Shown here piece by piece: positions 20,101 through 23,754 of a stretch of DNA of 23,754 bases. The stretch is from Apostichopus californicus (taxonomy: Eukaryota; Echinodermata; Holothuroidea; Aspidochirotida; Stichopodidae). The translations under genes and the position numbers were made by a program. The notes under the pieces were generated by a model, which ran no database searches, had not been told where the DNA came from, and saw nothing but the letters and a program-made list of their open reading frames with translations. Within the stretch, counting starts at the first letter, position 1. Each line of letters begins with the position of its first letter. The DNA lies in assembly GCA_020650975.1 (NCBI GenBank), contig JAIPMN010062457.1, forward strand, positions 1 through 23,754, read 5' to 3'.

Positions 20101-21426
20101 ATACAAACCATACAGCGATGGACATCTCAGGTCCAATTAAGGTATCACGTTTCATTACTGTCTGCATTTTGTAGCGACACGAACAAAACGTCACATGCAA
20201 GCAACAGAAAGTTAACTTTTTCAGATGGCCGCACACGGTTTGGGGCGAGTCTTCAATGACTTTAATTCCAAAAGAGTAAATCTTTCTTAATTGCAATAAT
20301 ATTTTGATTAGTATTATTTTTCTCTCTTTTCTCACAGATACAAATACTAAGTTACCTAGATCTACGAAGTCTGTTAAATGTATCTGAGTCCTGTCAAAGC
20401 CTACTCGGCCTCTCTCAGGATGATACTCTCTGGAGATGTCTGTGCCTAAGAGACTTGAGAGTGAAATTTAGTACTGTAACTAACCATCACTTGTGGAAGG
20501 CGGTAATTTACATATATTGGTATATCTAAGTGTACAAACAAAGCTAACAGACAAGGATATGTAGTAAGCCTTTGGACAGATCTGTAACTATATGATCCTA
20601 TTAGATGAAATCACACAGTAATACTCCTACCAATACAAACTATTTAATGACTTTACTATTAGGGATAATCCTAGAACAGCTAAATCTCACAAGGACAAGC
20701 TAAATCTCTCAAGGACAAGTTAAAATGCAATTTGTGATTCTGAATGATTATTCATGATAGCTATCTCAGTAGTATGTCTCTGAATTCTTTTAGAGACATC
20801 TCAAGTGCAGTAAAAGGAGATGACTTGGAGACATCCTTGAATCCTCTCCTCTGCTCTATACATTCTTTTCTCACCCTACTTCTTGCAGCAGATGGCTTTT
20901 TGATGGATGGTGTCATTTGATAAGCAGATTAACAAAGGAGATTTTTAAGTGTTAAACCATACACTTTGTTAATGATGTAAAACAACAAAATATTGTACCC
21001 CTAAGCTGGGAGCCAATTATTTAATCCTAGGACTTGATCATTTACTAGTCTTTGGTGAGATATCAAATGCTGTCAGTTACACAGTGATTGTGATATGTGC
21101 ATGAGCTGCCAAAACTTACTCTTCAGATGTGTTAAGAAGTATGATTTTCTTACACAAGCATTTATGTACATGAGAGATTGTATCAAACACGATACAGAAG
21201 GAATGCTGCATTTAATTTATTAATTTGTTAAAGTGACTACTCAAAGTGAAATTTTACCATTTCATTCTTGAATGCAGGTTTATAAGAAACAGTACAAGGC
21301 AGACAAAGATAGAGAGAGAGCAGAGGAAGAGTGGAGGAGAGAGTCCATGGAACGTTGGAGGCATCCTCATTTCACCCCATATTATTACCCTGGTCAAAAC
21401 CCTGGAGCTAACTTCCCAGGATACAG
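8006..21426 (+). CDS. FBXO7: F-box only protein 7, eight coding exons visible, C-terminus off the window
   Basis: Joined CDS: 8006-8106, 13090-13648, 14411-14573, 15901-15978, 17689-17772, 19011-19063, 20338-20502, 21278-21426. All junctions are GT/AG and keep one frame for 450 codons plus 2 bases; human FBXO7 has 522 residues, so roughly the last 70 are missing. Domain order: ubiquitin-like 1-72, acidic Ser/Asp/Asn-rich linker 73-179, FP (Fbxo7/PI31) domain about 180-330, F-box about 341-388, then a charged helix and a Pro/Tyr/Gly-rich start of the tail. Motifs recalled from the vertebrate protein are present: ACVPLG and KLSRLFKD in the FP domain, LPVE opening the F-box, LWRCLCLRDL closing it. 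From family knowledge, the protein recruits substrates to SKP1-CUL1 ligases, binds the proteasome regulator PI31 through the FP domain, and in humans is linked to mitophagy and early-onset parkinsonism (PARK15). A cytosolic protein is expected; no signal peptide or membrane segment is visible. Confidence 0.93.
9805..9842. repeat. 24-bp tandem duplication around CACAGCTGTG
   Basis: The palindrome cacagctgtg, with a CAGCTG E-box core, occurs at 9809-9818 and 9833-9842. Each is preceded by ttga(g/a) and followed by gga. It could be a chance short duplication or a paired bHLH site; nothing else supports function. Confidence 0.5.
10010..10250 (+). mobile_element. CGAAGTTCGG-type MITE, copy 1
   Basis: The element starts tagcatggacacttcgaag and ends gaacttcgcattactgacta followed by tac. 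Its ends are imperfect inverted repeats around cgaagttcggacacc..taag. The right end has an extra copy of the gaacttcgcagtgttcc module. A near-complete copy lies inverted at 14063-14303, and a left-end fragment at 11196-11243. Possible TA target sites flank it, but the duplication is too short to prove. It has no coding capacity and no superfamily was assigned. Confidence 0.88.
10711..10768. repeat. 40-bp spaced direct repeat ggtcaacaggttayctca
   Basis: ggtcaacaggttacctca at 10711 recurs as ggtcaacaggttatctca at 10751, with an A-rich segment between. It is a small tandem duplication with no evident role. Confidence 0.55.
11064..11299 (+). mobile_element. hAT-type MITE with 8-bp target duplication, carrying a foreign MITE end
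   Basis: Terminal inverted repeats tagtgtttacacagg (left) and ccgtgcaaacacta (right) are flanked by the 8-base direct repeat atgcaaaa at 11056-11063 and 11300-11307, as expected for hAT insertion. The interior has gggtatccgggttcccg and related ggtacc/ggatacc words. At 11196-11243 it contains the left end of the CGAAGTTCGG-type MITE, with no matching right end inside. No transposase is present. The open frame 10985-11227 runs across its border and is not a gene. Confidence 0.9.
11196..11243 (+). mobile_element. Left-end fragment of the CGAAGTTCGG-type MITE inside the hAT-type MITE
   Basis: From tagcatggacacttcgaag through cggacacctaagccttaaaa it matches the start of the 10010 copy almost base for base, then diverges after about 45 bases. 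It is in the same orientation as the 10010 copy. Confidence 0.85.
13090..13648 (+). CDS. FBXO7: FBXO7 coding exon 2: rest of ubiquitin-like domain, linker, start of FP domain
   Basis: Acceptor ttttgtag ends at 13089. The exon completes codon 34 as Ser and continues IPVESFDLSLNGRD. The ubiquitin-like domain ends near residue 72 with VSGDLLKVI, matching the VSGDL motif of vertebrate FBXO7. Residues 73-179 form an acidic, Ser/Asp/Asn-rich linker of low complexity, probably disordered. From about residue 180, LPHRLRQVWDSNKP and VLHVMMLETGF open the FP domain. The donor gtaata follows AAG at 13648; phase 0. A perfect 13-bp inverted repeat lies in the linker (13325-13337 and 13352-13364). The ATG at 13055 is intronic and not the start. 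Confidence 0.94.
13325..13364. repeat. Perfect 13-bp exonic inverted repeat
   Basis: gattcagggacac (13325-13337) and its exact reverse complement gtgtccctgaatc (13352-13364) enclose a 14-base loop inside the linker-coding part of FBXO7 exon 2. Confidence 0.85.
13649..14410 (+). other. FBXO7: FBXO7 intron 2
   Basis: 762 bases. Apart from the MITE at 14063-14303 it is AT-rich and unremarkable. The overlapping minus-strand frame at 14234-14533 is a shadow of the MITE and exon 3. Confidence 0.85.
14063..14303 (-). mobile_element. CGAAGTTCGG-type MITE, copy 2, inverted relative to copy 1
   Basis: Reading the minus strand, the element starts tagcatggacactgcgaag and follows the 10010-10250 copy along its whole length, ending with tactgactatac. 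Landmarks such as gcttgcacacgg, ggtcattttggaga, gtaggttgtcatggtgaaat and ttcttaggggtgtccgaact agree. Together with copy 1 it flanks FBXO7 coding exon 2 as an inverted pair. Confidence 0.9.
14411..14573 (+). CDS. FBXO7: FBXO7 coding exon 3: FP domain
   Basis: Residues 221-274 plus one base. The acceptor ttgaag ends at 14410 and has only a weak pyrimidine tract. The exon reads VASSSCHDQKSQ, then IPVTWKQFGCCRFSYVH and HLACVPLGSLLTIT. The Trp-Lys and ACVPLG patterns match the FP-domain beta strands of vertebrate FBXO7. The donor gtacag follows 14573; phase 1. Confidence 0.92.
14574..15900 (+). other. FBXO7: FBXO7 intron 3
   Basis: 1327 bases. The first part is a dispersed repeat (14615-14990) whose relative lies at 22052-22392. 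The rest is AT-rich with no gene seen. It ends in a good pyrimidine tract, tctattctttttctag. Confidence 0.85.
14615..14990 (+). repeat. Dispersed repeat, copy 1
   Basis: Begins caggcctcaaca and runs through ctcgccacta, ggttaggcagatacatg, gcacattggaaaattat, catgttgcagaatcat and tacgga/ggtagctt. The same landmarks appear in the same order and orientation at 22052-22392, with many substitutions and small indels. It shows no coding capacity and no clear terminal repeats, so the class is unknown. Confidence 0.85.
15901..15978 (+). CDS. FBXO7: FBXO7 coding exon 4: FP domain
   Basis: 78 bases giving GLISHEKSSSFSVQLQPSEY and then IKKMEN, residues 275-300 plus one base. It corresponds to the FP-domain strand and the following segment before the last helix. 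The short exon is held by a strong acceptor, matching phase on both sides and the donor gtaaat. Confidence 0.85.
15979..17688 (+). other. FBXO7: FBXO7 intron 4
   Basis: 1710 bases with a run of C at 16601-16610 and stray aggcct/ctagcc words near 16660-16710, similar to the upstream tract. Small frames at 16992-17204 (minus) and 17095-17283 (plus) overlap each other and look random. No gene or complete mobile element was identified. Confidence 0.8.
17689..17772 (+). CDS. FBXO7: FBXO7 coding exon 5: last helix of the FP domain
   Basis: Reads GFSLSNTAKLSRLFKDSVAY and LMTRRLRE. The KLSRLFKD octamer is identical to the one I recall in human FBXO7 and is the strongest single identifier in the gene. 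The acceptor ttttacag ends at 17688 and the donor gtgagt starts at 17773; the exon ends with one base of codon 329. Confidence 0.94.
17773..19010 (+). other. FBXO7: FBXO7 intron 5
   Basis: 1238 bases of AT-rich sequence. Minus-strand frames at 17872-18102 and 18451-18633 lack any recognisable domain. It ends with a long pyrimidine tract, cttttctttttcttttgtag. Confidence 0.85.
19011..19063 (+). CDS. FBXO7: FBXO7 coding exon 6: linker and start of the F-box
   Basis: 53 bases coding NSGVFPHSGILTLPVEIQ, residues 329-346. LPVE is the canonical F-box opening that contacts SKP1. The donor gtaggt follows; phase 0. The intron therefore cuts the F-box after its first few residues. Confidence 0.92.
19064..20337 (+). 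other. FBXO7: FBXO7 intron 6
   Basis: 1274 bases. It contains a short agtaccagtt tandem (19269-19297) and the TTAA-type MITE copy 2 (19911-20265), which ends only about 70 bases before the next exon. The acceptor tract tctctcttttctcacag is intact. The minus-strand frame 20063-20335 is transposon sequence. Confidence 0.85.
19911..20265 (-). mobile_element. TTAA-type MITE, copy 2, without the nested insertion
   Basis: TTAA stands at both ends (19911-19914 and 20262-20265). Inside, the ends read aagggtgtgaagactc and, on the other strand, aagtcattgaagactcgcc. On the minus strand the sequence follows 6908-7637 from end to end: ccaaaccg..tgcggccatctg, gttaacttt, gacgttttgttcgtgtcgct, ggacctgagatgtccatcgc, gcaagctgtgtg and cctcattcgaaac. 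It skips the 7137-7482 hAT insert, showing a single tacactag. This is a clean empty site. Confidence 0.93.
20338..20502 (+). CDS. FBXO7: FBXO7 coding exon 7: F-box
   Basis: 55 codons, residues 347-401, phase 0 at both ends. It reads IQILSYLDLRSLLNVSESC through LWRCLCLRDL. The Leu/Ile pattern, the Ser-x-x-Cys segment and the terminal LW-x-x-L-x-L-RD match the F-box of vertebrate FBXO7. Residues 388-401 (KFSTVTNHHLWKA) continue as the conserved Trp-containing helix after the F-box. The donor is gtaatt. Confidence 0.94.
20503..21277 (+). other. FBXO7: FBXO7 intron 7
   Basis: 775 bases. It contains a 20-bp tandem repeat at 20678-20717 (agctaaatctcacaaggaca, then the same with one change). Otherwise no feature was seen. 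The acceptor ttcttgaatgcag ends at 21277. Confidence 0.85.
21278..21426 (+). CDS. FBXO7: FBXO7 coding exon 8: post-F-box helix and start of Pro-rich tail; last exon visible
   Basis: Residues 402-450 plus two bases. It starts VYKKQYKADKDRERAEEEW, a strongly charged helix after the F-box, where vertebrate FBXO7 has LYRKRH. It then turns into a Pro/Tyr/Gly/Asn-rich segment (HFTPYYYPGQNPG, NFPGYR), the beginning of the low-complexity tail. The donor gtagga follows 21426, so at least one more exon is needed. I found no credible continuation in the remaining 2.3 kb, so it should lie beyond the window. Confidence 0.92.
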
Positions 21427-21499
21427 GTAGGACCAGTAATAATTAAGAACAATCGAATGTGCAGTGTTAACTGTGTAAACTGTAGGACTGTATTCAATG

Positions 21500-22015
21500 T
21501 ACCATTATAGATTATTAGTTCAACTAGTTGAGCTTTTGCCATGGCAATGCGTCTGTCCGTCTGTCTGTAAACAGTTGTTGAAAGGCCACCGTGTGCATGC
21601 TGTTTGATCGTTTCTTGTCACACTTGGTGAGGTAATGACATATATCAACAGGTTAATACTCATGCTAGCAAAAAGTAGGTCAAAGGTCATTTTGAGTCAA
21701 AGAGAGCTCAAACAGTGAAATCATGCAAAAGCCTACTCCTCCTAGGGTTAATGTTTGATTTTATCAACTTGGTCACAGTGTACAGTTAGTGATTGGTCAT
21801 AAAAAAGTGTTCTTACTTTGGTGTCAAAGGTCAGCTGAGGTCATGAGGTCAAGTTAATGGGCCACAAAAGTGATTCATTTTTAATATGGGTAAAGGTTGT
21901 CTCAGTTCATCTGACTGATATCAAATACTGCCCCAGAAACATTTACAAAGATGTGGTCAAAATCTAGCAGATAGCATCTGGCTGATCCACTTTCCTCAAA
22001 TCTGGTTTGAAATCT
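21500..22015 (+). mobile_element. Palindrome-headed interspersed repeat with ~150-bp internal units, copy 1
   Basis: It starts near an 18-bp near-palindrome (21517-21534, centre ctag), followed by gccatggcaatgcgtctgtc and a gtctgtctgtaaacag segment. Two internal units then share tgtttgat, ttcttgtcacacttgg or caacttggtcacag, and caaaggtca. The same layout recurs at 22839-23470. The design of a palindromic head plus ~150-bp core repeats recalls Helitron-associated interspersed elements described in molluscs and other invertebrates; that assignment is an inference. Both borders are approximate. Confidence 0.6.
21677..21862 (+). promoter_or_regulatory. Nuclear-receptor-type direct repeats (DR1, DR1, DR4/DR2 cluster)
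   Basis: aggtcaaaggtca at 21677-21689 is a perfect DR1, and gtgtcaaaggtca at 21831-21843 is a near-DR1. The latter is followed by two more aggtca half-sites spaced 4 and 2 bases apart (aggtcagctgaggtcatgag). DR1 is the consensus for HNF4 and RXR-type receptors. The sites lie in a repeat and an intron, so binding is only possible, not shown. Confidence 0.4.
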
Positions 22016-22051
22016 GAGCTTGGCCTAGTAACTAACCATTACATACTTTTG

Positions 22052-22392
22052 CAGGCCTCAACAAATATATATATATAAAATCTACTCCCCAAAACGCAAA
22101 AATTAATCGCCACTATGGTGGCTGTTCAAGTCTCCATAGTACAGATCTACAACATCAATACTTTCGGTGAACAAAGGTTAGGCACTTAGGCAGATACATG
22201 GTGCTATGTAATTGCACATTGGAAAATTATGTTTGTGTGTAGTATGAACTTTAACCTTTTTTCCACCAAAAGTAAGTGATGAACAAAGTCAAACATGTCG
22301 CAGAATCATAAATAAACAGTTAGGCATTCTGTATTGTCTCAAACAATAAAGTCATCTACCTACGAAGATAGCTTAGTTTCTGTTACATTATG
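22052..22392 (+). repeat. Dispersed repeat, copy 2
   Basis: A relative of 14615-14990 in the same orientation: caggcctcaaca, a TA microsatellite (22067-22076), aatcgccacta, ttaggcagatacatgg, gcacattggaaaattat, catgtcgcagaatcat and tacgaagatagctt. The two copies flank FBXO7 coding exons 4-8. Confidence 0.85.
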
Positions 22393-22838
22393 GCTCCTCT
22401 AGTACTAGGCATATACTGTACAGTAGCTAGCTGTGCGCGAGTCCTTAGCCTATACGGAACTTCACTGCTACTTTTAACCGCTACTCGATAAGCGCGACTT
22501 CGTACATTTCCCTAATTATTTATCTTATCTTTTAGCTGCAGATTGGTGCGCGAAAAGTATCGCTATTACTCCATAACACTGCCTAAATCAAAGGGGTCTT
22601 TTACCCACTGAGAATCTAAGGTTGAAAGAGCATCTACCTTCCACTTGAAACTAGTGTTGAGTGAAAATCTTTGCAAAACATCTAAGCAGTGATAAAAGCA
22701 AACTTGTCTCAAAACTCCTTAAATTGTTGTTTATTTTGCAAATTATGACTGATGGCATGAAGGAAATGCCTTAAGAAGTACTTTAGGAGATATGTTTGGC
22801 CACCTTAATTGTATTGGTATACTGACCCGAAACATTTT
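22393..22838. other. Non-coding stretch 3' of exon 8
   Basis: Presumably FBXO7 intron 8. The first part (22425-22560) has more CpG than usual here (gtgcgcgagt, gataagcgcgact, gcgcgaaaag). No exon was recognised, and nothing here continues the FBXO7 tail in the right phase with a good acceptor. Confidence 0.45.
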
Positions 22839-23470
22839 TAGCTCATACCAGCATGCTGGTGTGAGCTATTGTTACAGTGCGGCGTCTATCATTCTATCAC
22901 TCTATCCGTCAACAATTGGTAAAACCGCTCCCACTCGCACAGTGTTTGATGGAATTACATGAAACTTGGACACAAGGACCATTGGGGATAGGGCCATTAG
23001 AGATGGTCCAAAATTTGGGGTCAAAGGTCACCTGTGGGCCATAATGGGCCATTTTCTGGAAATACACAAAATGCTTCTTCTCCTACAGATTCGATGGTAC
23101 AATGTTGAGGGTTTGTCACGATAGTACTATGGAAGTGTTACCTTCAGGGTGTTCATGAATTTGAGATCAAAGATCAACTAGGGGTCTTTTGTGGCCCGGG
23201 CTGCGGCCCTATATTTTCAAATTGCTTCCGTTCGTACAGTATATGGCCAGTTATAATGAAACTTTGTCACAACGTTCCTCGGGATGAGGGTTACGAGGGG
23301 TGTTCGGAAAATTGAGGTCAAATGTCATTTAGGGGGTCATCGGGGGTCATTCTGTGTAATATTTTCAAATATCTCATTCTCAAGATTTTGATGGATCATA
23401 TTCAAAGTTGAACTGATGATTGTTGGATTGTGTATGAATAAGGTGATGCCGAATAATTTTTGGTCAAAAG
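22839..23470 (+). mobile_element. Palindrome-headed interspersed repeat with ~150-bp internal units, copy 2
   Basis: A 30-bp palindrome with one mismatched pair (22839-22868, centre agcatgct, outer arms tagctca/tgagcta) opens the element. gtgcggcgtctat and tccgtcaacaattgg follow. Three to four internal units of about 150 bases then repeat the order: cttc..cg/ctcc.acag, gatgg..at, aaacttggacac or aaactttgtcac, a GGTCAAAGGTCA-like word, and attttcaaa. DR1-like words at 23018, 23164 and 23315 mark the period. The right border is uncertain. It has no coding capacity. Confidence 0.7.
23018..23327 (+). promoter_or_regulatory. Three DR1-like motifs at ~150-bp spacing
   Basis: gggtcaaaggtca (23018-23030), agatcaaagatca (23164-23176) and aggtcaaatgtca (23315-23327) each keep the two-half-sites-plus-one-base geometry of a DR1, with increasing mismatches. 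They are part of the internal unit of the repeat element. The regulatory role is hypothetical. Confidence 0.35.
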
Positions 23471-23484
23471 TTAATTAATTACAA

Positions 23485-23754
23485 TTAATCCCCATTGTTT
23501 AAAAAAATTTGAGCCTTCACCTTTTTCCAAAGCTTTAATTTGTCTCCCAGTCTCTGCAGTGTTTGTTTACATTTGTGGTTAAGCTCTGCAGAGGCTGTTA
23601 GTGGAATTAAAGCAGGATTGGGAGTTGTTATTAACTGTTGAACTGTAAGCATGAGAGCCCTATAGCCAATCAGCACTTGCCGATTCTTAAGAAGTCTTTG
23701 AGCCTGAGGTATGTAGGCAGCCAGCCAAAATTTTGGGAAGGAGTGCTTGTGAAG
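23485..23754 (-). CDS. Partial minus-strand reading frame of unknown identity, runs off the right edge
   Basis: Reading from the window edge on the minus strand, one frame is open for 89 codons to a TAA at 23485-23487. It includes FPKFWLAAYIPQAQRLL, then LIGYRALMLTVQQL, NPALIPLTASAELNHKC and LGDKLKLWKKVKAQ. The composition, with alternating hydrophobic and Lys/Gln residues, looks more protein-like than the other short frames here. The only internal ATG is late (near 23653), so the N-terminus must lie beyond 23754 or be joined by splicing. I do not recognise a family. It could be the last exon of a convergent gene, a nested gene in the FBXO7 intron, or a decayed transposon ORF. No AATAAA follows closely downstream. 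Confidence 0.3.
   Translation of the reverse strand, partial: LHKHSFPKFWLAAYIPQAQRLLKNRQVLIGYRALMLTVQQLITTPNPALIPLTASAELNHKCKQTLQRLGDKLKLWKKVKAQIFLNNGD

Noticed and set aside
20063-20335. 90-residue minus-strand open frame
   Set aside because: It covers MITE copy 2 and the acceptor tract of FBXO7 exon 7, and part of it is the same peptide as in the 6885-7487 frame.

Overview
This is a eukaryotic window: AT-rich, with short exons, long introns, canonical GT/AG splice sites and many interspersed repeats. The repeat types (short nonautonomous DNA transposons, a tRNA-derived SINE with a CATA tail, a TAGGCCTA-rich tract, palindrome-headed repeats built on ~150-bp units) and the protein sequence suggest a marine invertebrate deuterostome. 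An echinoderm is my best guess. That is an inference; no taxonomic marker is present.

The main gene is FBXO7 on the + strand. Eight coding exons lie between 8006 and 21426 and join in phase into 450 codons: an N-terminal ubiquitin-like domain, an acidic Ser/Asp-rich linker, the FP (Fbxo7/PI31) domain, the F-box, and the start of the C-terminal region. The Pro-rich C-terminus lies beyond the right edge. The first coding exon has a splice acceptor 7 bases before the ATG, so at least one untranslated 5' exon lies upstream and was not located. The protein is expected to act as the substrate receptor of an SCF ubiquitin ligase and to bind the proteasome regulator PI31.

Layout: 1-797 is a 35-bp minisatellite with higher-order structure. 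1328-1800 is an old local duplication with a SINE inserted in one half. 1840-1932 is a probable last exon of an unidentified upstream + strand gene, with poly(A) signals near 2459 and 2550. 2600-7990 is non-coding and holds a ~102-bp tandem triplet, a hairpin, a TAGGCCTA-rich tract and a TTAA-type MITE (6908-7637) carrying a nested hAT-type MITE. FBXO7 introns hold an inverted pair of another MITE on either side of coding exon 2, a second hAT-type MITE (11064-11299), a second copy of the TTAA-type MITE without the nested insert (19911-20265), and a direct repeat pair (14615 and 22052). After the last visible exon come two palindrome-headed repeats with internal ~150-bp units, each unit carrying a nuclear-receptor DR1-like motif. 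At the right edge, a minus-strand reading frame of unknown identity runs off the end.

I found no novel multi-gene system. The most informative observations concern repeats: nested insertions dated by their empty-site copy, inverted repeats around exon 2 that could promote circular RNA, and DR1 arrays inside repeats. Most open reading frames outside the FBXO7 exons are chance or repeat-derived.
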